Shown in pieces: positions 18,309 through 27,141 of a DNA stretch of 33,347 nt. Positions within the stretch are counted from its first letter, which is position 1. Every line of letters begins with the position of its first letter. The notes under the pieces were generated by a model, which worked only from the letters and a program-made list of their open reading frames with translations, was not told where the DNA came from and did no database searches. This stretch comes from an uncultured Jannaschia sp. GTDB lineage: Bacteria > Pseudomonadota > Alphaproteobacteria > Rhodobacterales > Rhodobacteraceae. The stretch spans positions 1 to 33,347 of the forward strand of contig NZ_CANLTQ010000027.1 in assembly GCF_947494025.1 (NCBI RefSeq), written 5' to 3'. A program made the translations under genes and the position numbers.

Positions 18309-19130
18309 TCAGCCGCCCAGGAACGACCGCCGGACGTCGTCGTCCGCCAGCAGCTCCCGCCCCGTTCCCGTATGCGCATTGCGCCCCTGCACGAGGACGT
18401 AGCCGCGATCGGCGATCTCGAGGGCCTGGCGGGCGTTCTGCTCGACCATCAGGATCGGGATGCCGGTGCGCGACACTTCGATGATCCGGTCGAAAAGCTC
18501 GTCCATCACGATGGGCGAGACGCCCGCCGTCGGCTCGTCGAGCATCAGCACCTTCGGCTTCGTCATCAGCGCCCGGCCGACGGCGACCTGCTGACGCTGG
18601 CCGCCCGAAAGCTCGCCCGCGGGCTGGCGCCGCTTGTCCTTCAGGATCGGGAACAGCTCGAAGACCTGCTCCATCGTCGGGCGGATGTCGTCGCGCCGGA
18701 TGAAGGCGCCCATCTCGAGGTTCTCCTCCACGCTCATCGAGGTGAAGATGTTGGAGGTCTGCGGCACGAAACCCATGCCCTTCGCCACCCGGTCCTGCGG
18801 CGAAAGATCGGTGATGTCCTCCCCGTCGAGCCGCACGCTGCCCTGACGCAGGTTCAGCATGCCGAAGATGGCCTTCATGCCCGTGGACTTGCCCGCGCCG
18901 TTCGGACCGACGATCACCGCGATCTCGCCCGGATCGACGGCGATGGTGCAGTCGTGGAGGATGTCGGCCCCGGTGCCGTAGCCGCCGGTCATGCTGTCGC
19001 CGACGAGAAAGGCCCGTGTCGTGTCGGGGCGAACGTCCGTCGCGGATCCGTGCACCATCGTGCCGCCACCGGAGCGCGTGATCGAGCGGTCCTTGTTGCC
19101 GCGATCCTCCTGCCACGCGTTGCGACTCAC
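18309..19130 (-). CDS. livF: ABC transporter ATP-binding protein LivF
   Basis: This is one of the two cytoplasmic ATPases that power the liv importer. The 273-residue protein has Walker A (GPNGAGKST), the signature LSGGQRQQV, and Walker B (VLMLDEP) followed by the H-loop-equivalent VEQN. It begins about 30 residues longer than usual LivF proteins, with a hydrophilic segment before the ATPase core. The first ATG overlaps the livG stop by 4 bp, which favours it. An internal start at MVHGS, 24 codons later, is an alternative. Sequence features (short C-terminus, MVEQNARQALEIADRG-type end) point to LivF rather than LivG. Confidence 0.9.
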   Translation of the reverse strand: MSRNAWQEDRGNKDRSITRSGGGTMVHGSATDVRPDTTRAFLVGDSMTGGYGTGADILHDCTIAVDPGEIAVIVGPNGAGKSTGMKAIFGMLNLRQGSVRLDGEDITDLSPQDRVAKGMGFVPQTSNIFTSMSVEENLEMGAFIRRDDIRPTMEQVFELFPILKDKRRQPAGELSGGQRQQVAVGRALMTKPKVLMLDEPTAGVSPIVMDELFDRIIEVSRTGIPILMVEQNARQALEIADRGYVLVQGRNAHTGTGRELLADDDVRRSFLGG

Positions 19131-19918
19131 GCCTGCGCCCCCGCGAGCTGATCCTTGTTCTTCAGGCCGGTGCCCAGATAGGCCTCGATCACCTGCTCGT
19201 TGGCCTTAATTTCGTCGAGGCTGCCTTCGGCCAGAACATGTCCTTCCGCCATCACGATGACCGGGTCGCAGATGCGCCCGATGAAATCCATGTCGTGCTC
19301 GATCACGACGAAGGTATAACCCCGCTCCCGGTTGAGCCGCAGGATCGCGTCGCCGATCGTGTTGAGGAGCGTGCGGTTCACCCCCGCACCGACCTCATCG
19401 AGAAAGACGATCCGTGCGTCGACCATCATCGTGCGTCCAAGCTCGAGCAGCTTCTTCTGCCCGCCGGACAGGTTGCCCGCCCGTTCGTCGGCCAGATGGG
19501 CGATCGTGAGGAAGTCGAGCACTTCGTCGGCCTTCGCGGCCAGCCGCGCTTCGTCCTCACGGATGGCGGCGCGCCGGAACCAGACGTTCCAGAGCGTCTC
19601 GCCCTGCTGACCGCCCGGAACCATCATCAGGTTCTCCCGCACGCTCATGGAGGAGAATTCGTGGGCGATCTGGAACGTGCGAAGCAGGCCCTTGTGGAAC
19701 AGCGTGTGCGGCGGCAGGCCGGTGATTTCCTCTCCCGCCATCGTCACGCGACCGGACGTCGGTTCAAGGACACCCGCGATCACATTGAAAAGCGTCGTCT
19801 TTCCCGCACCGTTCGGACCGATCAGCCCGGTGATCGTCCCCTGCTTGATGCGGAGCGACGCGCCGTCCACGGCGCGAAAGCCGCCGAAATGGCGATGCAG
19901 GTCATGCACCTCGATCAT
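19127..19918 (-). CDS. livG: ABC transporter ATP-binding protein LivG
   Basis: This is the second ATPase of the liv importer, 263 residues from the chosen start MIEVHDLHRHFGG. It has Walker A (GPNGAGKTT, 34-42), the signature LSGGQKKLLELGRTM, and a Walker B followed by DEVGAG rather than the more usual DEP. The C-terminal extension typical of LivG (YLG near the end) is present. A longer frame adds 19 residues of unlikely sequence; the internal Met has better family agreement. It lies 67 bp after livJ and overlaps livF by 4 bp, so expression is coupled. Confidence 0.91.
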   Translation of the reverse strand: MIEVHDLHRHFGGFRAVDGASLRIKQGTITGLIGPNGAGKTTLFNVIAGVLEPTSGRVTMAGEEITGLPPHTLFHKGLLRTFQIAHEFSSMSVRENLMMVPGGQQGETLWNVWFRRAAIREDEARLAAKADEVLDFLTIAHLADERAGNLSGGQKKLLELGRTMMVDARIVFLDEVGAGVNRTLLNTIGDAILRLNRERGYTFVVIEHDMDFIGRICDPVIVMAEGHVLAEGSLDEIKANEQVIEAYLGTGLKNKDQLAGAQA

Positions 19919-19985
19919 GGAGCGCCCCCGTTCACGGAACGACCCCGGTCCGTGCCCGGGGTCGTCCTGATCCACGTCAATTGTC

Positions 19986-21173
19986 TCAGCGATAGCCTTC
20001 GATCACCATCTCGCCGTTCTCGAAGCCGACGATGCGATAGTTGCCCGCGGACTCGCCCGGCTCGATCAGTTCGACCGCGGAGGCACCGACATAATCGACG
20101 TCGCCCCCGTCGGCGAGAATCTGGAGCGCCTTCTCCAACTCGCCCGGAAGGATCTCCTCGCCCGGGGCGTTGGCGACGTCCATCACGCTCTCCTTGTAGG
20201 TTGCCGGATCGGTCGAGCCGGCCGCCTGCATCGCCAGCAGGATCAGCGCCGCGGCGTCGTAGGCTTCCGCCGAGAAGGGCGAGGTGCCATCGTAGCCGGC
20301 CTCGGTCGCCATGTCCTGATAGGCCTGCGCGCCGGGGCTGTCGGTGCCGGGGTTGTCGCCCGACGAGCCGTCGATCTCGGAGCCGAAATTGTCGACGAGG
20401 GCCTGGCTGATCATGCCATCCGGGAAATGGAACGTGTCGAAGGCCCCCGAATCGAGCGCCGCGCGCACGATGCCGGAGCCGCCCTGGTCGACATAACCAG
20501 CCACCACGAGGCGGTCGCCGCCCGCAGCCGCGAGCGCGCCGATCTCGGAGGAATAATCGGCCTTGCCGTCCTCGTGCGCGGCGGAGATCGTCACCGTTCC
20601 GCCGGCCTCCTCATAGGTGGACTGGAACGCGTCGGCGAGGCCCTTGCCGTAATCGTTGTTGGTATAGGTCAGGGCGACGGACTCGACCCCCTTCTCCATC
20701 AGGAGGTCGGAGATGATGACGCCCTGCCGGGCGTCCGACGGCGAGGTACGGAAGAACAGGCCGTTATCCTCGGTCTCGGACAGGCCGGGGCTGGTCGCGG
20801 AGGGCGAGATCATCACGACCCCGTTCGGAACGGCCACGTTGGTCAGCATCGCGCCGGTCACGCCGGAGCAATCGGCGCCGACGATGCCCACGACACCGTC
20901 GCTGGTGATCAGGCGCTCGGTCGCTGCGGTCGCGGCCGCCGCATCGATGCAGGTGCTGTCGCCGCTCACCGATTCCACCGTGGTGCCGTCGAGCAGCAGA
21001 CCGGACTCGCTCACCTCGTTCATCGCCATCTTGGCGCCGGCTTCCATGCCCGGCGCGAGGCTCTCGAGCGGGCCGGTAAAGCCCAGCACGATTCCGAGTT
21101 TGACGGTATCATCCTGCGCGTAGGCTCCGGTCGCCGCGACGGCGGCGGCGCTGGCCAGCAATAGCTTCCTCAT
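19986..21173 (-). CDS. livJ: Branched-chain amino-acid ABC transporter substrate-binding protein
   Basis: This is the periplasmic binding protein that captures the ligand for the LivHMGF importer. The 395-residue precursor has a Sec signal MRKLLLASAAAVAATGAYA with cleavage before QDD, then the KLGIVLGFTGPLESLAPGM opening of type I periplasmic binding proteins. A Cys pair (in STCIDAAA and ADCSGVTG) may form the usual disulfide. It has an AGGGAGA Shine-Dalgarno and is the first gene of the liv run, so the promoter should lie in 21174-21303. Ligand identity (Leu/Ile/Val, other amino acids, amides or aromatic acids) is not determinable here. Confidence 0.92.
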   Translation of the reverse strand: MRKLLLASAAAVAATGAYAQDDTVKLGIVLGFTGPLESLAPGMEAGAKMAMNEVSESGLLLDGTTVESVSGDSTCIDAAAATAATERLITSDGVVGIVGADCSGVTGAMLTNVAVPNGVVMISPSATSPGLSETEDNGLFFRTSPSDARQGVIISDLLMEKGVESVALTYTNNDYGKGLADAFQSTYEEAGGTVTISAAHEDGKADYSSEIGALAAAGGDRLVVAGYVDQGGSGIVRAALDSGAFDTFHFPDGMISQALVDNFGSEIDGSSGDNPGTDSPGAQAYQDMATEAGYDGTSPFSAEAYDAAALILLAMQAAGSTDPATYKESVMDVANAPGEEILPGELEKALQILADGGDVDYVGASAVELIEPGESAGNYRIVGFENGEMVIEGYR

Positions 21174-21278
21174 CTTCGTCTCCCTGTTGACCGCACCTTT
21201 TCGGCGCGTTTTCCGCAGGCGAGCCTAAGGCGTGGATCTGCCGTTGAAAAGGGCGTCGCGCAGGACGTCGCGGCAACC

Positions 21279-21296
21279 CGGCGCCGCGAGGCGCCG
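21279..21296 (-). terminator. GC hairpin after the DUF815 gene
   Basis: A perfect 7-bp stem (CGGCGCC/GGCGCCG, 4-nt loop) begins 8 bp after the stop of the DUF815 gene on the reverse strand. It lacks an adjacent T tract, so it may be a weak terminator or an mRNA 3'-end stabiliser separating the tat run from livJ. Confidence 0.3.
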
Positions 21297-21303
21297 CTGC
21301 CGA

Positions 21304-22137
21304 TCAAATAGGCACACCCGTCCGCCCCGCGAGATCGCAGAAGAACTGCCAGGCGACGCGACCCGAGCGCGAGCCGCGCGTGGTGTACCATTCCACCGCC
21401 TCCGCGCGCAGGGTCTCCTCCGCGACATCGACGCCGTAGGCCTCGCAATATCCCCGGATCATCGCGAGGAACGAATCCTGGTCGCAGGCGTGGAAGCCAA
21501 GCCAAAGACCGAAGCGGTCGCTCAGGCTCACCTTCTCCTCGACCGCCTCGGCCGGATTGATGGCCGAACCGCGCTCGTTCTCGATCATGTCGCGCGGCAT
21601 CAGGTGCCGCCGGTTGGAGGTCGCGTAGAACAGCACGTTGTCCGGCCGGCCCTCGATGCCGCCGTCGAGCACGGCCTTGAGCGACTTGTAAGCCGCGTCG
21701 TCGTGGCTGAAACTCAGATCGTCGCAATAAAGGACGAAGCGATGCGGCGCGTCCCGGAGCAGACCGAGCAGCCGTCCCGCAGAATGGATGTCCTCGCGCT
21801 GCAGCTCGACGAGCTTCAGGCCGCTTGCCTCAAGTTCGCCGTGGACCGCCTTGACGAGGCTCGACTTCCCCATCCCGCGCGCGCCCCACAGGAGGGCGTT
21901 GTTCGCCGGCAGGCCGCACGCGAACCGCTCCGTGTTGGCGAGCAGGGTGTCGCGAGCGCGGTCGATGCCGAGCAGGAGGTGGAGCGGGACGCGATTGATC
22001 CGCTCGACCGGGATCAAACGGTCGGGATCGGTGTCCCAGAGATAGGCGGAGGCGGACCAGTCCGGCGCGACCGCCGCCCCGGGCGCGAGGCGTTCGAGCG
22101 CGAGGGCGATCCGTTCGAGCGACCGCGCCTCCGTCAC
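21304..22137 (-). CDS. DUF815-family AAA-type ATPase
   Basis: This is a 277-residue ATPase of the DUF815 group, a widespread but poorly characterised family. It has Walker A (GARGMGKS, 85-92), a Walker B-like FVLYCDDLSF (about 134-143), a sensor-1-like YATSNRRH with Asn165, and the family segment LSDRFGLWLGFHACDQ. There is no membrane segment. Its start overlaps the tatC stop by 4 bp, so it is the last gene of the tat run and is coupled to it. A role in protein export or quality control can only be suggested from position. Confidence 0.85.
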   Translation of the reverse strand: MTEARSLERIALALERLAPGAAVAPDWSASAYLWDTDPDRLIPVERINRVPLHLLLGIDRARDTLLANTERFACGLPANNALLWGARGMGKSSLVKAVHGELEASGLKLVELQREDIHSAGRLLGLLRDAPHRFVLYCDDLSFSHDDAAYKSLKAVLDGGIEGRPDNVLFYATSNRRHLMPRDMIENERGSAINPAEAVEEKVSLSDRFGLWLGFHACDQDSFLAMIRGYCEAYGVDVAEETLRAEAVEWYTTRGSRSGRVAWQFFCDLAGRTGVPI

Positions 22138-22985
22138 AAACTCTCGTCCTCGTCGAGGAGCCCGGCCGCCCGCAATTCACGCTCCTTGCGCCGCTCCACG
22201 ATGCGAACGAGCCAGATGGAGATCTCGTAGAGGCCGTAGACAACGGTGAAAAGGATGAGCTGCGTGATCACGTCCGGCGGCGTCACCAACGCGGCGAGGA
22301 CGAGAATGGCGACCACCGCATATTTGCGCACGTTGCCCAGCCCTTCGGCCGAGACGAGCCCCGCCAGGCCCATCAGGGTCAGCAGGACCGGAAGCTGGAA
22401 GCACAGGCCGAAGGCGAAGATGAACTTGAGCGACAAGTCGAGGGATTCCCGCACCGAGCCGAGGAACACGGTGCGCAGCTCCTCGTCCTCGACCACGCCG
22501 ACAGGAACCGTGCCGGTGACGACATTCACCAGTGCCGGAATCGCGTCGGAGAAGCCGATGAAGAAGTTCATCGCGAGCGGCGTCACGACGTAATGCGCGA
22601 AGGCCGCGCCGAGCGTGAAGAGCGCGGGCGACGCGACGATGAAGGGCAGGAACGCGCGCTGCTCGGTCTTGTAGAGGCCGGGCGCGACGAAGCGCCAGAG
22701 CTGGTGCGCGATGACGGGAAAGGACAGCGCGAACCCCGCGATCACCGAGATCCGGATCAGGACGAAGAACTTCTCCTGCGGCGCCGTGAAGATCAGCTGC
22801 GCGGGCTGACCGCGCGCGCGCAGCACCTCGGCGATCGGTTCGGCGATGAATTCGAGGATCGGCTCGGCGACGGTGAAGCAGACGATCATCCCCACCAGAA
22901 AGGCGGCGACGGCCTTGATGATGCGGGTCCGGAGCTCGGCCAGATGCTCGATCAGCGGGGCGGAGCTCTCGTCGATCTCGCTCAC
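22134..22985 (-). CDS. tatC: Sec-independent protein translocase TatC
   Basis: TatC is the receptor of the twin-arginine system: it binds the RR signal peptide and, with TatB, recruits TatA to move folded proteins across the inner membrane. The 283-residue protein has six hydrophobic helices and the family N-terminus LIEHLAELRTRI. It also shows the FSLSFPVIAHQLWRFVAPGL-like periplasmic/helix-2 region and a basic cytoplasmic tail. It overlaps tatB upstream and the DUF815 gene downstream by 4 bp each. Confidence 0.96.
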   Translation of the reverse strand: MSEIDESSAPLIEHLAELRTRIIKAVAAFLVGMIVCFTVAEPILEFIAEPIAEVLRARGQPAQLIFTAPQEKFFVLIRISVIAGFALSFPVIAHQLWRFVAPGLYKTEQRAFLPFIVASPALFTLGAAFAHYVVTPLAMNFFIGFSDAIPALVNVVTGTVPVGVVEDEELRTVFLGSVRESLDLSLKFIFAFGLCFQLPVLLTLMGLAGLVSAEGLGNVRKYAVVAILVLAALVTPPDVITQLILFTVVYGLYEISIWLVRIVERRKERELRAAGLLDEDESL

Positions 22986-23461
22986 GACTTCGCCTCCGGC
23001 GCCGGCGGCGGGGCTTCGGGATCGGGCTGCAGCTTGGGCCCGGCCGACCGCTCCGCCACTTCCGCGTCGCGGCGGGCCTGCGCCCTCGCGGCGGTGGCCT
23101 GCTCGATCTTGGCCTTGGTCGCCGCGCGGTCCTTGGAAAGGCCGGCCTTCGACGGACCCGGCTTCGCCTTGCCGTCGGGGGCGTCGGGCGACCAGGCGGA
23201 CAGATCTCCCGTCGCGTCCTTCAGGACGTCGGTGCCGTACTTCTTCGGATTGGCCATCTTGCGAAGGTCCTTGGTGATGTCCCCGACCCCGCTTTCGTCC
23301 GCGGCCTCGTTCATCGCGTGCTGGAACTCGCGTGCCATGCGTCGGGCCTTGCCGGTGAACTCGCCCAGCGTGCGGAACATGCGCGGCAGATCCTTCGGGC
23401 CGACGACGATCAGCGCAACCACGCCGATGACGAGCAGCTCGCTCCAGCCGATGTCGAACAT
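22982..23461 (-). CDS. tatB: Sec-independent protein translocase TatB
   Basis: TatB forms the substrate-receptor complex with TatC. The 159-residue protein shows the TatB hallmark MFDIGWSELLVIGVVALIV with Glu8 in the short membrane helix, the GPKDLP hinge and an amphipathic helix, then a long charged Ala/Lys/Pro-rich tail. The Glu8/GPKDLP combination separates it from TatA. It begins 30 bp after tatA and overlaps tatC by 4 bp. Confidence 0.95.
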   Translation of the reverse strand: MFDIGWSELLVIGVVALIVVGPKDLPRMFRTLGEFTGKARRMAREFQHAMNEAADESGVGDITKDLRKMANPKKYGTDVLKDATGDLSAWSPDAPDGKAKPGPSKAGLSKDRAATKAKIEQATAARAQARRDAEVAERSAGPKLQPDPEAPPPAPEAKS

Positions 23462-23491
23462 TGCCTCAGCCCCGCCCGGTCCTGATCCGGA

Positions 23492-23731
23492 TCAGACCTT
23501 GTCCTTTTGCGCCGCTTCGGGCGTCACGTCCCGCGCGGCCGTCCCGTCGGCGAGCGCCCCCCGGTCGTGGTCGGGCTCGTCGTCCTTGGACCCGTCGCTC
23601 ACGCCCTTCTTGAAGGCTGTGATGCCCTTGCCGACCTCGCCCATGAGCGAGCTGATCTTGCCGCGTCCGAACAGGACGAGCACGACGACGGCGATGAGTA
23701 GAAGGCCGGGAAGGCCGATATTGTTGAGCAT
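23492..23731 (-). CDS. tatA: Sec-independent protein translocase TatA
   Basis: TatA polymerises to form the transient passage for folded substrates in the inner membrane. The 79-residue protein has the N-terminal membrane helix, the FG hinge (LFGRGKI, about 20-26), an amphipathic helix ([17 protein letters not shown]) and an acidic tail, all typical. It is the first tat gene; a 115-bp gap separates it from the M23-like gene upstream, leaving room for a promoter, though none was identified. tatA, tatB, tatC and the DUF815 gene appear to form one unit. Confidence 0.95.
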   Translation of the reverse strand: MLNNIGLPGLLLIAVVVLVLFGRGKISSLMGEVGKGITAFKKGVSDGSKDDEPDHDRGALADGTAARDVTPEAAQKDKV

Positions 23732-23846
23732 GTCCTGTCTCCCTGGATGCCGGCCCCATCCGGTGCCGGAGGCGCGCCCTTGAATCCCCGAGGTTACTTA
23801 CGCATTGCGCACCCCGGTTGAAAGCACCGCCGCGTGAAATTGATCG

Positions 23847-25007
23847 TCAGCGGAGGAGCGGCGCGGGATCGACCGCTTCGAACCCGCGCCGCGCTTCGAA
23901 ATGGAGAAAGGCCGGGTCGCCGCCGCCGACGCTCGCGATGCGCTGGCCGGCGCTGACCGTGTCGCCCTTCTCCACGCGGATGTCCTGGATGTTGGCGTAG
24001 ACGGTCAGAAGCCCGTCGGCGTGGCGCAGGACGAGGATCGGCACCTGATCGGTGTCGCGGGTGATCGCGGCGACGGTCCCGGCGGCCGCGGCACTGACGG
24101 CAGCGCCCTCCGCGGCACTGAAGTCGATGCCCTCGTTGCTTGGGGAGAACGGCTTGAGGATCTCGCCCGCGACCGGACGTTGCAGGCCGCTCGGCGCGGC
24201 CGGCTCCGGCGTCGGGACGGGCGCCGGGGTGGGTTCGGACGCGCCGCTGGCCTCGGTGCGGAACCGGTCGAGCTGCGGGCTTTCGGGCAGCGGCTCGGCC
24301 TCGACGACCTCGGGCAGGGCCGAACTTGCCGAGGGCGGGAGCGGCGTCGCCGCGTCGAGCCCGGGATCGGGCGTCGGGATGCCGGTCGCGCCGTCCCCGG
24401 TCACGACGAGCGGGATCAGCAGATATTGTCCTTCCCGCACGGTGAGATCGGGGCCGAGCCCGTTCCACTCGGCAAGGGAGGCCGGGCTTACGCCGTAGAG
24501 GCGTGCGATGGAAAAGGCCGTCTCGCCGCGGGCGACGCGGTGGCGAACCGGCTCCTGCCCGCCCTGAACGGCGACCGGCGCGGCGCCGGGGGCGCCCGAG
24601 GCGCGGTCGATGGCGCTGCCGGCGATGGCGGTGATGTCGGGTCGGCCCGCGGAACCGCCCGTGACCCGGCGCGGCAGGGCGAGAACGGCGTTCGGGTTGA
24701 GCGGCGCGTCCGGCGTCAGGCCGTTGAAATCGGCGAGCTCCTGCGCGCCGATGCCGACGCGGGCCGCCACAGTCTTCACGGTGTCGCCGCTACGCGCGAC
24801 GGCCACCTGGTAGTTCGGATAGGTGATGAGCCCGTTCGCGTCGGGCACGGGCCGCGTGACCGACGCCTGCCGGATGCCGGCGGCGGTGCCGCTCTGTCCG
24901 CGCAGATCGTAATCCAGATTGCCCGATCGGAACTCCGAACATCCGGCGATCACGGTTGCGCCGAGAAGTACGCCCGCCCAGCGGGTCCGCTTGCCTGTGC
25001 CGAACAT
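23847..25007 (-). CDS. NlpD-like lipoprotein with LysM and degenerate M23 domains
   Basis: This is a 386-residue predicted lipoprotein (lipobox VIAGC, Cys23) that binds peptidoglycan. Two LysM repeats are visible (about 67-112 and 155-199), then a Pro/Ala-rich linker, then an M23/LytM domain in the last 100 residues. The zinc site is degraded: the usual first motif reads NEGIDF without the ligand His, and the last motif reads FLHFEAR. This is the pattern of NlpD/EnvC, which activate amidases rather than cut peptidoglycan themselves. It follows surE and pcm and precedes tatA. The activator role is inferred from the missing ligands and domain order. Confidence 0.87.
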   Translation of the reverse strand: MFGTGKRTRWAGVLLGATVIAGCSEFRSGNLDYDLRGQSGTAAGIRQASVTRPVPDANGLITYPNYQVAVARSGDTVKTVAARVGIGAQELADFNGLTPDAPLNPNAVLALPRRVTGGSAGRPDITAIAGSAIDRASGAPGAAPVAVQGGQEPVRHRVARGETAFSIARLYGVSPASLAEWNGLGPDLTVREGQYLLIPLVVTGDGATGIPTPDPGLDAATPLPPSASSALPEVVEAEPLPESPQLDRFRTEASGASEPTPAPVPTPEPAAPSGLQRPVAGEILKPFSPSNEGIDFSAAEGAAVSAAAAGTVAAITRDTDQVPILVLRHADGLLTVYANIQDIRVEKGDTVSAGQRIASVGGGDPAFLHFEARRGFEAVDPAPLLR

Positions 25008-25050
25008 CCCGGTCTCCCCATCATCTGCCCGAGCCGGGATGCCACGCCCT

Positions 25051-25686
25051 TCAGTCGTGTTCCACCCCCCCGATCAGCGGCACGAAGCGCACCGCGCCGA
25101 GTTCCTCGTAATCGTATCCTTCCGCCGTGCGGACGACCTTGATCAGGGTCTGCACCTGATCGCTCTCGCCGACCGGCAGCACCATCCTACCGCCGATGCG
25201 GAGCTGTGCCAACAGGGGGCCGGGCGTGTCTTCCGTCGCGGCCGTCACGAGGATGCGGTCGAAGGGCGCCTGTTCGGGCACGCCGTAGCTGCCGTCGCCG
25301 ACAATCTGGACGATGTTGGTCAACCCGAGCGCCTCATGGTTCTCGCGCGCCATCCGGGCGAGCGGGCGGTGCCGTTCGATCGTGTAGACCCGCCGTGCCA
25401 GATGCGACAGGATCGCCGACTGGTATCCGGTGCCCGTCCCGACCTCGAGCACGATGTCGCGCGGGCCGACCTCCAGCGCCTGCGTCATGAGACCGACGAC
25501 GGAGGGCTGGCTGATGGTCTGCCCCCGGGCGATCGGCAGGGGCACGTCCTCGAAGGCGCGGGCGGCGAAGGTCGGCGTGACGAAGCGGGCGCGGTCCACC
25601 CGCTCCATCGCCGTGAGCACGCGGGTGTCGCCGACCCCGCGGGAGCGCAGCGCGACCAGCAGCCGCATCGTCTCCTCCGGGTTCAT
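25051..25686 (-). CDS. pcm: Protein-L-isoaspartate O-methyltransferase
   Basis: Pcm methylates L-isoaspartyl residues in aged proteins with S-adenosylmethionine, starting their repair. The 211-residue enzyme has the TISQP active-site motif (57-61), SAM-binding motif [13 protein letters not shown] (about 79-90), and the later GDGSYG and FDRILVTAA motifs. The start [10 protein letters not shown] is chosen for family length; longer frames run into surE. It lies 11 bp after surE, the classic surE-pcm pairing. The product is cytoplasmic. Confidence 0.95.
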   Translation of the reverse strand: MNPEETMRLLVALRSRGVGDTRVLTAMERVDRARFVTPTFAARAFEDVPLPIARGQTISQPSVVGLMTQALEVGPRDIVLEVGTGTGYQSAILSHLARRVYTIERHRPLARMARENHEALGLTNIVQIVGDGSYGVPEQAPFDRILVTAATEDTPGPLLAQLRIGGRMVLPVGESDQVQTLIKVVRTAEGYDYEELGAVRFVPLIGGVEHD

Positions 25687-25697
25687 CCCTGCCCCCC

Positions 25698-26492
25698 TCA
25701 GCCCGGATACGCGTCGAGCGTGCCGCGCAGATCTGCCAGCGCGGCGTGGTCGGTCAGGTCGCAGCGCATGGGCGTGACCGACACCCAGCCCTCGACATTG
25801 GCCTTCACGTCCGTCCCCGGGCCGGTCGCCTCTCCCTGCGCGCTGCCCTGGATCCAGAGGTAGTCGCGGCCGCTTGGCGAGGTCTGGGGATGGACCCGCA
25901 TCCGCGCGTCGCCCCGGTAACCCTGCGCCACGGGCGCGAGGCCGCGGACATGGGCGGCGGAACAGGGCGGGAAATTGACGTTGTAAAAGAGCTTGTAGGT
26001 CTCGCCACCCCAGGGCGCATCCGCCACCAGTCGGCGCACGCAATCCGCGCCATGCCGGGCCGCCGCCTCGAACGGATCGTCGAGACCGACATTGTCGGGC
26101 CCGTAGAACTGGCTCAGCGCAATGCCGCGCACCCCCTGCAGCGCGGCCTCCATCGCCCCGCCCACGGTGCCGGAATAAACCGTGTTCTCGCCGGAATTGT
26201 TGCCGCGGTTCACCCCGGACAGGACCAGATCGACCGGCCCGTCCACCAGCTCGCCCAGCCCGGCGAGCACGCAATCCGCCGGCGAGCCTTCCAGCGCGAA
26301 GCGGCGCTCGGCCAGCTTGGTGATCATCGACGGCTTGATGTAGTTCACGCAATGGCCGACGCCCGACTGCTCGAAGGCCGGCGCGACGGTCCAGACCTCG
26401 CCGTCGCGGCCCGCCACCGCCGTGGCGATCTCCTGGAGCACGGCGAGGCCGTGCGCGCCGATGCCGTCGTCGTTGGTGATGAGTATGCGCAT
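25698..26492 (-). CDS. surE: 5'/3'-nucleotidase SurE
   Basis: SurE is a metal-dependent phosphatase acting on nucleoside monophosphates and short polyphosphates, tied to stationary-phase survival. The 264-residue protein starts [10 protein letters not shown] with metal ligands Asp8 and Asp9. It has the nucleotide-site Ser43 in FEQSGVG, and the [20 protein letters not shown] motif with Asn95. It is first in a run with pcm, 11 bp apart. The gene diverges from the thioesterase at 26683 across about 190 bp, in which I saw no clear promoter. Confidence 0.95.
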   Translation of the reverse strand: MRILITNDDGIGAHGLAVLQEIATAVAGRDGEVWTVAPAFEQSGVGHCVNYIKPSMITKLAERRFALEGSPADCVLAGLGELVDGPVDLVLSGVNRGNNSGENTVYSGTVGGAMEAALQGVRGIALSQFYGPDNVGLDDPFEAAARHGADCVRRLVADAPWGGETYKLFYNVNFPPCSAAHVRGLAPVAQGYRGDARMRVHPQTSPSGRDYLWIQGSAQGEATGPGTDVKANVEGWVSVTPMRCDLTDHAALADLRGTLDAYPG

Positions 26493-26682
26493 GGGATCCC
26501 CTTTGCCCCGCCTTTAGAAGCCGTCGCTATCTGCGTCCAGCGGGGCCGGCCCTTTTCGGGGATTGCGTTGTTGCGGTGCCCGGAACCGTAGCGCAAAGGC
26601 CCGCGGATCCTGCAATGCGGGCATTCCGCATTCCGACCGGCTGCGCCAGAAGGTGGCGGAGACGGATGCGAGAGGGGACGCG

Positions 26683-27141
26683 ATGGCGGGGATCAAGATG
26701 GATGTGGAGGCGCTGACCGCCTTTCTCGTGCGCGACTTTCCGCAGGTCTGCGACCAGTTCGTCGTGGAGCGGATCACCGAGGAGGGCCTGATCCTGCGCC
26801 TCGTCGTCCAGGACGGGCATCTGCGGCCCGGCAGGACGGTTTCGGGGCCTGCGATCTTCGCGCTCGCCGACGTCGCCGTCTATCTCGCCATCCTGTCGCG
26901 GCTCGGGCCCGTGGCGCTGGCCGTGACGACGAATTGCAGCATCGACTTCATGCGCAAGCCCGCCGCCGGGGCGGACCTCCTTTGCGACGTCCGCCTCTTG
27001 AAGCTCGGCCGGGTGCTGGCGGTCGCGGATTGCCTGATCGGGCCGGCCGGATCGACGGCGCCCGTCGCGCGCGCCGCGCTCACCTATTCCATTCCGCCGA
27101 ACGGGCCCCGCGGGGTCCCGGTCACTGCTCCCGGCACGTGA
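26683..27141 (+). CDS. Hotdog-fold (PaaI-like) thioesterase
   Basis: This is a 152-residue protein of the hotdog thioesterase superfamily, which hydrolyses acyl-CoA or acyl-ACP thioesters. It has the RPGRTVSGPAIFALADVAVYLAIL segment, where the Asp in the central helix fits the PaaI-type catalytic acid, followed by the TTNCSIDFMRKP strand. The start at MAGIKMDVEAL is preferred because an AGAGGGG Shine-Dalgarno lies 6 nt before it; the longer frame adds 40 residues of unlikely sequence. Its 3' end overlaps the opposing small secreted-protein gene by 20 bp. The substrate is unknown. Confidence 0.8.
   Translation: MAGIKMDVEALTAFLVRDFPQVCDQFVVERITEEGLILRLVVQDGHLRPGRTVSGPAIFALADVAVYLAILSRLGPVALAVTTNCSIDFMRKPAAGADLLCDVRLLKLGRVLAVADCLIGPAGSTAPVARAALTYSIPPNGPRGVPVTAPGT

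Noticed and set aside
22593-23783. 396-residue forward-strand frame across tatB/tatA
   Set aside because: Its composition is that of an antisense shadow, and the opposite strand encodes clear TatC, TatB and TatA.
23847-25007. Active M23 endopeptidase
   Set aside because: The first metal-ligand motif lacks its histidine, so hydrolytic activity is unlikely; an NlpD-like activator fits better.
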